The notes under the pieces: generated by a model
Told to the model about the DNA's origin: nothing
Databases searched by the model: none
What the model saw: only the letters and a program-made list of their open reading frames with translations
Shown: positions 1 through 9,032 of the stretch, piece after piece
Layout: each line of letters begins with the position of its first letter
Position numbering within the stretch: the stretch's first letter is position 1
Program-made: the position numbers and the translations under genes
NCBI GenBank assembly: GCA_030068145.1
Contig: JAPJBO010000069.1
Coordinates: forward strand, 124,001-188,000
Source: Diplonema papillatum
Lineage: Eukaryota > Euglenozoa > Diplonemea > Diplonemida > Diplonemidae
Direction: 5' to 3'
DNA length: 64,000 nucleotides

Positions 1-1302
1 GACCCAGCGATTCTCTTCCACAAGGGAAACAAGATGCTCGACCTCACGCACCGTCGAGGGCGGCACAGCCCTCGTCACATCCCAGGCAGCTGGATCCGAT
101 GCCAGAGTCGAGGCCAGCCTCTGCAGGAACGACAAGGAACATCGGGCGTAGGCCAGTCGGAAACGTGTCGTGTACGCGAACCAGACCAAAGATCCGAACA
201 CCCGGTAGAACTGGCGAGGGGATACTCCTCCAAGCCGAACCATGGCGAGCTCGGGGGAACCAAGCAATTTCGACACCCACGATTCTGCCATCCTATACCG
301 GGCGGGGCGGTCGAACCGGGAGAGTTCGAAATGGAGTCCTAGGAGGTCGAACTCCCTGAGGGGGGCTCCAAACTGCTCGTCGTCTTCGTTGAGCTCGCAG
401 TTAACGTCCCTGCAGCGTTGCACGAAAGAGTCGAACCGCGAAGTTGCCTCCCGCAACGAGCTTCCCACGACGACAAAGTTGTCCACCCAGGGTAGACCGT
501 CAGCCTCCGGTAGGAGCACCCGGGAGGCCCTCTGAGCTATCGCCGGAGCCCAGCTCCACCCCATGCACATTGCGGCGAGTTGTGCCTGTACAAAACGGCC
601 CCGCGGCCCTGCCAGGTGCATGCCAAAATACGGTCGGATGTCTGCGTCGAGCCGGAACTGATAAAAATAGCTCCGGGCGTCCGCGAGAAACACCACCGAT
701 GAGGCCAACACGCGGTCGATCACCTCGTGAACCGAAGGGAGCAGCATTGGAGGCGGGCGCGCCATGATCGCGTTGAGCTTGCGACCGTCACACACGAACC
801 TCTGCCCACCGCTCTTCTTGTCGACAGTGAAGGCGGGGAGGACGACCCTCAACCCGCCCGATGCGACCTCTGCCACGCCATATCTCACCAGATCCGGGAA
901 GTGGCGTAGCATGCGCCTCGACGTCGTTCGTGTGATCGCCGATGCCATCAGCGCTTCCTCCGCCCCCGGGAGCAGGGCGGACCGGAAGGATTCCCACGAA
1001 CGGACCACGTCCAGCACACCGCGCAGCAGCCCCCGGCTGTCCAGCGCCGTCAACCTCTCAAGGTTCATGAACGATGACGAGATGGGCGCGAGAGCCTCGC
1101 CGATTCTGCGTTGCGTAGGGACGGCCGTGAGGTTGTTGATGAGGAGTTCACCCCCGTAAGCAACACCAACAAAGGGAGTGAACATCGAGGGGGGCAAGTC
1201 TTCTTCGGGACCCTCTCCCGGCCCCTGGTAGAACGTAGCCAACGGGTCGGGGAACTTCTTGGGCGGCTTAAACGGGAAAGGGGGTTCAAGACGAAGGGTT
1301 AG
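1..1302 (-). CDS. Reverse transcriptase of VIPER-like element (3' truncated by window edge)
   Basis: I translated this minus-strand frame by hand: it is open from the window edge to beyond 1302 and continues open into the overlapping recombinase gene. The product copies element RNA into DNA. Recognisable RT blocks are VLPAFTVDKKSGGQRFVCDG (fingers; about 690-880), DARSYFYQFRL (first metal Asp; about 660-690) and the box that is normally YxDD, here WVDNF (478-489 encodes W-V-D-N). Downstream the thumb-like region continues to the edge; RNase H is not in the window. The first ATG in frame is at 1185, too far in for a full protein, which suggests expression by a -1 shift from the recombinase frame. 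The D-to-N change at the second catalytic position is unusual. Confidence 0.85.
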
Positions 1303-2471
1303 AGAAGGGACGCCGACGCCCTCGCGGTGTTCCGGACGAGCGGAACCTCGGCCTCCGGAAGGTATCGCATTAGCGCACTCAGCGTCGTATGGCGCGACAC
1401 ACTTTGGATCACCTTCAGGTCGATCCCGCTTCTCAGGAGATGAAACAGGGCGCCCCGCCGGAGAGAATGGCCGGAGAGTGAAATGTTCGCGCGCTTCAGC
1501 GCGGTCACAACTCGTCGGAAAGGGAGGTCCGGGAACAGGAGGCGTCCCGGAGGTGTTTGCGACAACAGCGTCCGGAGCTCCTGGTCCTGGGCTGGAGGAA
1601 GAATCACTCCTGTCACCTGGCCGAGACGGAAAGGATCCGACTTCGAGCCCACCCAGTTCACCGCCCAGAAACCAGCACTTTCGGTGACGTGCTCTGCCTT
1701 TCTCGTCAGCACGTCGTCCACGCGGGCGGCACCCTGCCAGGCCAAAGCCAGCGCAACACGCACCCTGGGGTCCGCTTCCAGGGCAACGGCAAGATGCAGC
1801 TCGTCCTTCGTCACCGGTACAGCCTGCTTCGACGGCTTCATCGCGCCGGCCCGTTTCAGAGACCTGACAAAGTCCCTGACGAGCTGGCTGTCGACAGGCC
1901 GCCCCAACCGCTTCTCGGCCGACTGTACGTTGACGACGTACTGTACTGCCGAGGCCGCGCAGATGTCTCCACGAGAGAGCAAACGGGTCACGAACAAGAC
2001 CAGCGCCGTCGGGACATCGAGCTGCGAATCTGCCTCTGCATCCCAGTGACGTCGGAACTCCAGAAAGCGCCGGTACACGGAGTGGATCCCGCGTCGTGTG
2101 GACAGCGCCAGTGCATCCGCCACGTACGCGTTCGCAGTCCGGACAAGACGGTTCCGTTCGCCGGGTGAGAGAGGGGGCTCCGAGAGGAGGGGACGTCCGC
2201 ATCGCCCCGAGACCGGAGGAGGGAAGCGGTTCACGGCGTCTACTGCTTGGCCTTGCTCCTGGTTGCGTTCGTCCGCTGAGGGGCCTGGGGAGCGTCGGGG
2301 GGAAGAGCTTCGCCCGAGTGTCGGGTGCGGGGCCTCGGGCTGCGCTTCCTGGGCGGCTTCGAGGCGGGCTGCTCCTCGGCTTTCTGTAGAGCCTGGAAGA
2401 CGCTCCGTAGAAACGGAGGAAACCCGGCCTCGTGCTGATGCCGGTGCTGGAGGCTGCCTGCAAGAGACCAC
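1299..2471 (-). CDS. Tyrosine recombinase of VIPER-like element
   Basis: A 390-codon frame that opens with GTG, inside the end of the gag-like frame. The catalytic half carries the tyrosine recombinase signature in order: Arg in AARVDDVLTRKAEHV (about residue 250), HxxR in GHSLRRG (about 335), a second His in SRHTTLSALMRYLPE (about 360) and the nucleophile Tyr in the same block (about 370). The N-terminal part has the helical core-binding domain (RRGIHSVYRRFLEFRRHW). The enzyme would integrate a circular cDNA by site-specific strand exchange, in place of the DDE integrase of LTR elements. Frame is -1 relative to gag, and the RT frame is again -1 relative to this one. The first 110 residues are Pro/Arg/Ser-rich and may not be translated as such. 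Confidence 0.87.
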   Translation of the reverse strand: MVSCRQPPAPASARGRVSSVSTERLPGSTESRGAARLEAAQEAQPEAPHPTLGRSSSPRRSPGPSADERNQEQGQAVDAVNRFPPPVSGRCGRPLLSEPPLSPGERNRLVRTANAYVADALALSTRRGIHSVYRRFLEFRRHWDAEADSQLDVPTALVLFVTRLLSRGDICAASAVQYVVNVQSAEKRLGRPVDSQLVRDFVRSLKRAGAMKPSKQAVPVTKDELHLAVALEADPRVRVALALAWQGAARVDDVLTRKAEHVTESAGFWAVNWVGSKSDPFRLGQVTGVILPPAQDQELRTLLSQTPPGRLLFPDLPFRRVVTALKRANISLSGHSLRRGALFHLLRSGIDLKVIQSVSRHTTLSALMRYLPEAEVPLVRNTARASASLL

Positions 2472-3733
2472 CCGGCTTTCAGAGCCGTCTTCAGGACCAT
2501 CATCCGGTGGATGGTGTCCCTTCCCAGCTGGACGAGGGCGTCTGGGTCGGTGGTGTCGTCCATCAGTCGCATGATGGTGGTGACGTGGTTGGTGAGATGT
2601 TGGGCGTCGTTGGCGACGCTCGGGATGGCATCGAGGATGTCGGCGAAAAAGTCGCGGATGTGCACCAGGGCCAGCGACTTCTCGATGGGGCTGAGGCCGA
2701 CCCAGAGCTGGGGGTCGAGGAGCTCTGGCCCGGGGGAGAGGAGCGTGGGGGAGCCTTGGACCGACCCGCCCTCCCCCAGCGAAGGCGGGCCCTCCGGAAA
2801 ATCCGGAAGGGGTTGTGAAGACCCAGCGTAGGGCTGGGGGGGCTCGGCGCGGGGCTGGTAGAGCTCAGCGTACGGATGGTGTCGGTACACTGGCGGCGCG
2901 GCGTCCTCGATGGCCCGCAAGAGGCCGCAGGAGGAGCCCGGCAGCAGGACAGCCTGGGGTAACCGAGAGACGTCGATAAGAGGCGGAGGTGGCGGGAGCT
3001 GGCCTGCGAGCGGCCCCTGACGGGGCGCTGGGCAGGGACAGGAGTCCAGCGGCGTGGCCGCGGCGGCGGGGAAGGACCCAACGGGCATCGCTACCGGCGG
3101 AGGCGCGGGGCAACCAGGAGGCGCGTCGCGTGCGGGGTGAGTCGTCGCCGCGGGGACAGGCTCAGGCCGCGGCGAGTCGCGCGTCGGGAGAGCCGCCATC
3201 ACCAATTCGGTGAGGCGCTCGACCTGCCGCTGCAGGCGGTCCATGCGGTCTGAGTCGCCGCCCCGGCTGCCCTCGGTGGAGCCGCAGTCCCTGAGGTCGC
3301 CATCACCCGGGTCGTCGCTCTCAGCGAACGAAACGCGGCGCGCCGCCGGCGGAGATAGGGCCGCGGTAGAGTCGGTGGGGGTGGCGGGGAGCGGCATGTG
3401 CCCCGGCGTCTGTGGCGGGGGCGCGGCCTTCGGGGACGAGCGCAACAGGTCTGCGAACTCGCCCTCGGTGGCGGAAGGCGCCGACGCGACTGCGAGCCAC
3501 GCCAGTACCCACTGGGCGACGCCCTCCGGGGGGGCCTCCTCGTCGGTGTAGCCCAAGGCGCCCAGGAGGCGCCTCAGCCCGGCTTCCGCGGTGCCCTCGA
3601 CCTCGCGGGCGACCTTCAACACCGTCGAGAGACGGCGGTTGTTCGCGGTGAAGGAAAAAAGGGACGGGACATCAGTCCCGACCACCCTCTTCACCCAACT
3701 CACCGCGCCCGACCTGTCGAGTTGCTTCGGCAT
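2240..3733 (-). CDS. Gag-like protein of VIPER-like element
   Basis: A 497-aa frame with a clear ATG (MPKQLDRSGAVSWVKRVV). Seen: an N-terminal helical domain (residues 1-100), a long Pro/Ala/Ser-rich middle, a helical segment (about 345-430, LWVGLSPIEKSLALVHIRDF) and a basic tail rich in Lys/Arg. No CCHC zinc knuckle was found. Its position upstream of the recombinase and RT, in the same orientation, makes a structural Gag-type role the natural reading; there is no sequence match I can name. The start codon lies exactly at the end of a family A interspersed repeat (3739-3873), which would thus form its 5' leader. The 3' end overlaps the recombinase frame by about 230 bp. Confidence 0.6.
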   Translation of the reverse strand: MPKQLDRSGAVSWVKRVVGTDVPSLFSFTANNRRLSTVLKVAREVEGTAEAGLRRLLGALGYTDEEAPPEGVAQWVLAWLAVASAPSATEGEFADLLRSSPKAAPPPQTPGHMPLPATPTDSTAALSPPAARRVSFAESDDPGDGDLRDCGSTEGSRGGDSDRMDRLQRQVERLTELVMAALPTRDSPRPEPVPAATTHPARDAPPGCPAPPPVAMPVGSFPAAAATPLDSCPCPAPRQGPLAGQLPPPPPLIDVSRLPQAVLLPGSSCGLLRAIEDAAPPVYRHHPYAELYQPRAEPPQPYAGSSQPLPDFPEGPPSLGEGGSVQGSPTLLSPGPELLDPQLWVGLSPIEKSLALVHIRDFFADILDAIPSVANDAQHLTNHVTTIMRLMDDTTDPDALVQLGRDTIHRMMVLKTALKAGWSLAGSLQHRHQHEAGFPPFLRSVFQALQKAEEQPASKPPRKRSPRPRTRHSGEALPPDAPQAPQRTNATRSKAKQ

Positions 3734-3738
3734 TTTTG

Positions 3739-3873
3739 TTGAACGCTTACGCCCGCCACTAAACCCAGGGTTACCTGTGTTTCGTGTGGGCTACAGCACA
3801 TTTACCTCCTTTGATCTATCGCAACTGGCAGTCTCCTCAAGCATTTCCTACAAAGCAGGTGCTTATACAAAAA
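3739..3873 (+). repeat. Interspersed repeat family A (copy abutting gag start)
   Basis: About 135 bp matching 8893-9032, 35361-35491, 40043-40160 and 55430-55530. Core markers are TTGAACGCTTACGCCCGCC, GTGTTTCGTGTGGGCTACAG and a 3' end TATTTCCTACAAAGCAGGTG..TTATACAAA followed by an A-rich run. Copies elsewhere extend about 75 bp further at the 5' side; this one stops right at the gag ATG. Confidence 0.8.
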
Positions 3874-3889
3874 AAAAATGCTCACCACC

Positions 3890-4035
3890 GGGACGGCGTC
3901 CACAAAGGGCATTCGTGGCACCCCCCTGCAAATTTGTTCTTCGCTTGCACCACCGTGTGTTGTTTTTTCACTCCGGACTTTTTGGCCTGTTGAGTCTGTG
4001 TCGTGTGCCTCACGTTCGTTCAACGCGCGGTTCGG
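3890..4035 (+). repeat. Interspersed repeat family C (partial)
   Basis: Diverged partial copy related to 27775-28060 and 51663-51962, recognised by TTTGTTCTTCGCTTGCACCA, the run CGTGTGTTGTTTTTTCACTC, and CTCACGTTCGTTCAACGCG. Lacks the usual 3' part, which is replaced by family B. Confidence 0.65.
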
Positions 4036-4200
4036 TAGGTGATGAGAGCAAAGGTGATGAAAATGACAAGTACAGGGTATAAACCTCTCTGGGGGGGTTT
4101 TCCTGTATCAGCACTTTTTCGTTGGCTTCGTTTTCTCTTTCATGTGCAACCGTTGTTCCGGAAATGTTCCCGTCGGTACAGATGTACTATTAAGAAACCA
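4036..4200 (+). repeat. Interspersed repeat family B
   Basis: Matches 8255-8465 and 40890-41140. Markers: ACAGGGTATAAACCTCTCTG, CACTTTTTCGTTGGCTTCG and CCGTTGTTCCGGAAATGTTC, ending near GTACTATTAAGAA. Together with the two copies before it, it forms an A-C-B cluster upstream of the retroelement. Confidence 0.75.
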
Positions 4201-4788
4201 AATGTGAGAGAGCATACCGTCCTTTTCTCCAACGGTTGGCAATGCGTTGCACTCTCTGACCTGAGGAACGTTTCGTTGTTTTCAGGTTGCCAAAGAAGTC
4301 AAAAGCCTTCCCCTCGAACATTGAGAAGGGAGCCCTTAGCATGCACGTTTTCCTCCATCGTTTTCCCCCACGCAAAGTTTTCCTCTCGACCTCTTTCTTC
4401 AGAATCTGGTGAAGGCGTTTGTGGTGACAGCACCAGCGCAGCCTACTACAGTAGTCCAACACCCGGTAGGCAGCACCTGCATTCCGAAGGCACACCTACC
4501 CAAATACAGTTTCTGTCCCCTATTATAACGCCCCGGTATCGGTTCTTACAATCACTATCACCAGCGCGGGACCTGAGTCTGGACAGCAGGTCGAGTCTGG
4601 TTTGGGGGAATGCAAGAATCTGCTTGAAGTGTGTTTGTGTGCTCACCGCACCGGTTCTATCTGCATCGACCCTTGAAGCCACGGACGTATGGCAGACCTT
4701 CATCGATCCGGAATCTGAGTGTCTACAGACAGAGCAGCGATGTTGAGTATGGCTTGGGCGAGTCCGGTTGAGGTTTGGAGGCGCATAC

Positions 4789-4959
4789 CGTATACGTTTC
4801 GTAGTTCTTCTGGAGCGACGAGTCGAACATCGTGGAGCACAGGAGCAGCACGAGAAAGAAGACCGCGCCTGCAATGGCTCCGAAGTGGAGCAGGCCCTGC
4901 TTGCTTAACTCCTCAACCCGAAACTTCGGCCGCCGGTTCGCGACGGGTATGCGGTCCAT
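4789..4959 (-). CDS. Exon 1 of a small single-pass membrane protein (unknown)
   Basis: An ATG at 4959 opens 57 codons: a basic N-terminus (MDRIPVANRRPKFRVEEL), then a hydrophobic helix (LLHFGAIAGAVFFLVLLLC, about residues 24-42), then a short polar tail. The frame then meets a GTATGC donor of the type used in the phosphatase and receptor genes of this window, exactly between codons, so the gene probably continues in another exon. Two acceptor sites are possible: one at 4620 (continuing ILAFPQTRLDLLSRL, open to 4446) and one near 4480; I cannot choose. Size and single helix resemble small organelle or complex-accessory subunits, but no family was recognised. Reading through the donor gives 78 residues with no obvious sense. 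Confidence 0.4.
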
Positions 4960-5223
4960 TGTCTCCCTTGCCCGCCACCCTTACCCTTGCTGAGAACACG
5001 TCCAATACACATTCTGAAAAAGTGCATTACGACAAAGTGGATTCATACGCCAGCCTTCGAAAATTCACTTCGTCGCATTTGATAACCCACCTCAAGGCAC
5101 AATCCGCAAATTGCAATTGACATGAAGTGTCCAGGGGGGCAAATCCCAAAAAAGATTTCCCCACAGGAAAAGTAGCCTATTTTGAACTGTTTGAGCTCAC
5201 CGAAACCATCAAAAGTGATTATA

Positions 5224-6710
5224 TGGTACGATGCCAAAACCCCCCCCCCCCCTTTGCACTAATAAATTTTTTTTTGATGTCACCCTATACTGGCCCTGAA
5301 ACCCCACCTGTGTGGCCCAAAACGGTTTCCAAACGGTTTTTGGCGGGCTGAGTCGAGGTAAAGGGGTCTCTGAAGGCCCACGAATAGGCCCAGGTGGGCC
5401 CAGGTGGGCCCCGGAGCGGGCACTCAGTGCGAGGGGGGGTGCCCCCAAAATGGGGTCATTTTCAAAGCCTCGCCACTACTCAAGCTAGTCAAACACCTTC
5501 TGGCCTCCAGCGGGAAACCCAGACTTCAAAACGACAAGATCGGCTGTGTTGCGCTGTAGATAGCCACCAGCGGGTCCTCTTGAAGCCGAAGAATGTTCTC
5601 AGGGGTCACCGATAGCCCTACTTGGCCACCCCGCCTGCAGCGCCTGCGGTGGGCAGGCACACGTTGTAAATAGAGTGGGTGCAGCAGGTGCACCCTGCCT
5701 AGAATCCGGCTTTACCAGCAATACTAATTAAGAATTAAGGTTGACCCAGAAAAACGGAAACTAAGAGAGGAGAAAATGCCAAAGATCACGGGTCTGGAGT
5801 TCGTGGAGTGATCGGTGAGAGCAATGCAGAAGTTGTCGCCGTTTCATGAGGAAACGAGACGTGGTCAGTCCTTGCAGAGACGACTCGTAGCCAGCAGGAC
5901 CTTTTGCGAAAAGGTCTCTGGTGAGGACCTGATCGGTTTCTTTCTCGCCCTAATGACAGAGGAGGAGAAGGTTGCCATCTGGATGCGCCTTTCTGGTAGG
6001 CTTTCAGAAGCCTTCAACAGCCTTGACGACGAGGCGAGCCGGCGACGCATCGTGAGCGGTTTGGACTGGGCACGTGCCCGGTACAGGGCTGTTGGAATGG
6101 TCGTGGGTGACAATCTCTGAAAGAACCGGGGAAAGGCTGCCGAGATTAGCGTTGGCGGGGGGCTCACAGTCGTCATCTTGGTTCTTTTGCATTTTTCCAC
6201 CTTATATTCTGCGTTTTCCTTGTAAGCACTGTGTCTCAAAAGCGGGTGAAGCCGGATTCTAGGCAGGGTGCACTTGCATACCACACATTCTAAGCGTGTG
6301 CCTGCCCACTGCTGGCGCTGCACACATGGGGCTACCTGTGACCCCCGAGAGCATTCTTCGGCTTCAAGAGGACCCGCTGGTGGCTATCTACGGCTGAACA
6401 CAGCCGATCTTGTCGTTTTGAAGTCTGGGTTTCCCGCTGGAGGCCAGAAGGTGCTTGACTAGTTTGAGTAGTGGCGAGGCCCGAAAACGACCCCATTTTT
6501 GGGGGCTCTCCCCCTCGCGCTGAGTGCCCGCTCCGGGGCCCACCTGGGCCCATTCGTGGGCCTTCGGAGACCCCTTTACCTCGACTCAGCCCGTCAAAAA
6601 CCGTTTGGGACTCGTTTTGGGCCACACAGATGGGGGTTCGGGGCCAGTATGGGGTGATGTTAAAAAGGTTTTTATTAGTGCAAAGGGGGGGGGGTTTTGG
6701 CATCGTCTCA
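5224..6710. mobile_element. Long-inverted-repeat transposable element
   Basis: Arms of about 490 bp (5224-5716) and 465 bp (6245-6710) are inverted copies of each other at roughly 85-90% by eye, enclosing a 530-bp centre with one small ORF. Outer tips read TGGTACGATGCCAAAACC on the left and TGAGACGATGCCAAAACC (reverse complement) on the right. TA lies directly outside both tips (5222-5223, 6711-6712). The wider string TATGGT is present at both borders, so the exact end is uncertain by a few bases. This fits a DNA transposon with very long terminal inverted repeats. No transposase is encoded, so it would be non-autonomous. Confidence 0.75.
5824..6120 (+). CDS. Small ORF inside the long-inverted-repeat element
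   Basis: 98 codons from ATG at 5824, the only substantial frame in the unique centre of the 5224-6710 element. The predicted product is charged and helical throughout (for example GEDLIGFFLALMTEEEKVAI), without membrane segments, cysteines or a DDE pattern. No family was recognised. Whether it is cargo, a regulator or a chance frame cannot be told; its central placement between the arms is the main reason to list it. Another short ATG frame just upstream (5776) ends after 11 codons. Confidence 0.35.
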   Translation: MQKLSPFHEETRRGQSLQRRLVASRTFCEKVSGEDLIGFFLALMTEEEKVAIWMRLSGRLSEAFNSLDDEASRRRIVSGLDWARARYRAVGMVVGDNL

Positions 6711-6889
6711 TATGGTCAGTGGTGCCTCTTGTCTATTTTTGTCCATCCGCTTGGGGTTCTTGGCGGTCTACCAGGGGTCAAAGATGAAGTACTGCAAGGT
6801 TTTGAGTCCACTTTGTGGAACGTAAGTGCCTCATTGCGACACCCTCACGTCATAAGTAGATTGTAAGCACAGCACATTTTCTCCTTTCT

Positions 6890-6950
6890 AGCGTTTATTG
6901 TGGTTTAGAGGTTCGGTGTTTTAGGGTCTCCGGTTGACCATTGAGGCTGT
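6890..6950 (+). repeat. Family I short repeat (about 50 bp)
   Basis: One of at least eight copies of a short motif whose consensus is AGTGCAAGTTCGCTTGAGA then TCCGGGGTTTTAGAGTCTCC and GGTTGACCG. Other copies: 9175-9215, 13938-13992, 18692-18735, 52713-52752, 55215-55260, 60560-60610, partial at 60435-60470. Confidence 0.55.
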
Positions 6951-6999
6951 GAGGCGGGTGGTATGAGGGTAGTAGGTATGCTTATACACTTTAACTACG

Positions 7000-7115
7000 G
7001 CTAGCCATGTTTGTAAGTGTTGCGACCGACACCAAGAAGAAATTCGCTTTGAATTTAGCCTTGGGCCCCCCACGCGCATGCATGTTGAGCAGGGGTTGCC
7101 ATGCAGCTCGTATCG
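7000..7115 (+). repeat. Interspersed repeat family J
   Basis: Shares GACCGACACC, the run GGGCCCCCCACG, GCATGCATGTT and GAGCAGGGGTT with 14085-14250. Two diverged copies in the window; no ends resolved. Confidence 0.5.
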
Positions 7116-7161
7116 GTCTGTAATATGCGTTCTTACTTTCTTTTACTTTCTGATACGAATC

Positions 7162-7449
7162 GCAAGGTACCAGGGAAAGCCTGCTACACGGGAGCCAATC
7201 TTCACGTGTTCGGCGGTACTGCAGAGCCACGGGCCTACGGGTCAAGTGGCTACCGATTTCCCAAACTAAAGCATCAAGGCGTGGCGCACCTTGGGGCTTG
7301 GTGCTCGCGCTCGTCGAGACGGTCAGCCGCAGGGCAGAGCGGACGGGATTGTAGCACTGTGCTGCCTCCGACTCAAGCTTTGCAAACTGTGTGGTTGACC
7401 GTCACGTTCCTGGACCAGGAGCGGCCTTTTTCTTCTTCTTCTTCTTCTT
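7162..7449 (+). mobile_element. SINE-like family D copy with target-site duplication
   Basis: A 288-bp unit from GCAAGGTACCAGGGAAAGCC to a (TTC)n tail, flanked by TTCTGATACGAATC at 7148-7161 and 7448-7461. Other copies at 31194-31489 (minus), 33365-33558 (plus, 5' truncated), 49776-50072 (minus) and a diverged one at 49130-49330 (minus). Different flanking duplications at each site show independent insertion by target-primed or similar retroposition. No protein is encoded. Confidence 0.8.
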
Positions 7450-7515
7450 CTGATACGAATCTCTGCAACTGGCGGCGTTTCTCAGTACTTCGTACGAAGC
7501 AGGTGCTCAATTAAA

Positions 7516-8045
7516 AAAGAAACGAGTAAGTCGGGGCAGAGGTGGAGAGAGGATGGCAGACTTGGAACTACTCTGGGTCCTTTCTTGCTGTTCTTTTTCT
7601 TCTTGTTTTAGAATTCTCTTTTTGTTTTTGAAGGAAACTACAACTGCAGCGCACGGTTGGGCCGAGCTGTCTACTGGGAAGAAATATTTTGAATCGTCCT
7701 TGTTGCGGGGCTTCTGAATCAAACATTCCTGCTCTACTCGTCGCCCTGCAGGCGTTGTCTGCTACTCCACTGTATTGTATGCTCTCTTTGCGCCCAAAGG
7801 GGTTCGTTCTTTTCGGTTGCCTGTGTGAACACCAACACAGCATGCGATTTCTTTTTGGAGTAGTCTTTTTGGGTTGGTGAACTACACCCCGAGCCGTGGT
7901 TGGCGCGCGCGTGCGCATCATGAAAAAAGTACTCAGTGCCCGCTGACAGTTTCAAGTCCGTTCCCTTGACTGCTGTTTCGCCAGATAGTAGGTAGAGACA
8001 GAAGGAATCGCATTGGTCCATTCATGCGCGTCTTTAATTAGAAGG

Positions 8046-8103
<58 letters not shown>

Positions 8104-8250
8104 ACCTGATCTCTCAGCGTTGACATTCAGGTAGGTACTTACTACAGGGCACTGGGCAGAAGTCACATTCCACTTGCCACCGCTGTGATGAAGCGAAATG
8201 CTGTGGTTTAATTAACGTGTGGCCTTGAGCGGCAGTTTTACCATTGGGCC
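7516..8250. other. No gene seen
   Basis: Starts after a family A/C-like tail at 7462-7515 (GTACGAAGCAGGTGCTCAATT and an A run). The remainder shows no convincing coding frame, RNA gene or repeat shared with the rest of the window. Confidence 0.5.
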
Positions 8251-8254
8251 TGCA

Positions 8255-8465
8255 CTGATAAACGAAGTAACGGATGATCAGCATCAACTACTGGCCAATG
8301 GTGATGGAAATGACAAGGCAAAAACGTCTTGTTCTTCGCATGTACAGGGTATAAACCTCTCTGGTGAAGGCTTTCTGTTCAGGCACTTTTTTGTTGGCTT
8401 CGTTTTCTCTTGAATGTGCAACCCTTGTTCCGGAAATGTTGCCGTCATCAGTACAAATGCACTCA
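8255..8465 (+). repeat. Interspersed repeat family B
   Basis: Fuller copy than 4036-4200; shares CGAAGTAACGGATGATCAGC, ACAGGGTATAAACCTCTCTG and TGTTCCGGAAATGTTGCCGT with 40890-41140. Confidence 0.8.
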
Positions 8466-8487
8466 TAGAATGCTCGAGCGGCCGCCT

Positions 8488-8650
8488 TCAGAGGAGGCTA
8501 GAGGAGGAGAAACAATCCAACTAAACTTTATGAAGTGGGTATTTATGCGGACGCCCAGATGTACCAGTGTTTCGTGTGGGCTACAGCACATTTTCCTCCT
8601 TGGCAGCCTCCTCCGGTATTTCCTACAAAGCAGGTGCTTATACAACCAAT
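8488..8650 (+). repeat. Interspersed repeat family A (internally deleted)
   Basis: Begins with the 5' part also seen at 35290 and 40000 (GAGGAGAAACAATCCAACTA), then GTGTTTCGTGTGGGCTACAG and the 3' end TATTTCCTACAAAGCAGGTG. Confidence 0.7.
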
Positions 8651-8654
8651 ACTC

Positions 8655-8890
8655 GACGTAGCTGCTTGGACTCCAAATGGAAGGAGGGCAATATAGGGGT
8701 AGCGGAGCAAATACAATACAAACGCAATCTGCTTTGTTCATCGCTTACACAATTGTGTGTTGTTTTTTCACTCAGGACTTTCCGCATGACCTCACGTCCG
8801 TTCAACACGTGGTTCGGTAGTTACAGCACTTGGGATTCCTTCTGTTGTTTGCCTGGCAGCTTCGTCGAGCATTTCCTTTCAAGCTGGCGC
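8655..8890 (+). repeat. Interspersed repeat family C
   Basis: Begins CTCGACGTAGCTGCTTGGAC and carries GACCTCACGTCCGTTCAACA and GAGCATTTCCTTTCAAGCTG; joined directly to a family A copy at 8893, so a B-A-C-A cluster spans 8255-9032. Confidence 0.8.
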
Positions 8891-8892
8891 TT

Positions 8893-9032
8893 TGTTGAAC
8901 GCTTACGCCCGCCACTAAACCCAGATTCACCTGTGTTTCGTGTGGGCTACAGCACATTTACCTCCTTTGATCTTTTGCAGCTGACAGCCTCCTCAAGTAT
9001 TTCCTACAAAGCAGGTGCTTATACAAAACAAA
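8893..9032 (+). repeat. Interspersed repeat family A
   Basis: Near-identical to 3739-3873 and 35361-35491. Runs from TTGTTGAACGCTTACGCCCG to TTATACAAAACAAAAACTGA. Confidence 0.85.

Larger units (their letters stand above)
1..3733 (-). mobile_element. VIPER-like tyrosine-recombinase retrotransposon (partial)
   Basis: Three overlapping minus-strand reading frames run gag-like (3733-2240), tyrosine recombinase (2471-1299), then reverse transcriptase (about 1302 to the window edge). Seen: each downstream frame is offset by -1 from the one before, and neither the recombinase nor the RT frame begins with a convincing ATG. Known: gag-YR-RT order is that of VIPER elements of kinetoplastids; DIRS and Ngaro elements usually place the recombinase last. 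Inferred: the downstream parts are made by -1 frameshifting or reinitiation. The 3' part (RNase H, terminal repeats) lies outside the window, so element ends and activity cannot be judged. No premature stop was seen in the three frames, so the copy looks recent. Confidence 0.75.

Noticed and set aside
1483-2168. Plus-strand frames of 188 and 203 codons opposite the recombinase
   Set aside because: Shadows of the recombinase coding strand.
2290-2310. Slippery site CTTCCCCCCGA for the gag-to-recombinase shift
   Set aside because: The C run is not in the phase needed for a standard heptamer; the shift site was left unassigned.
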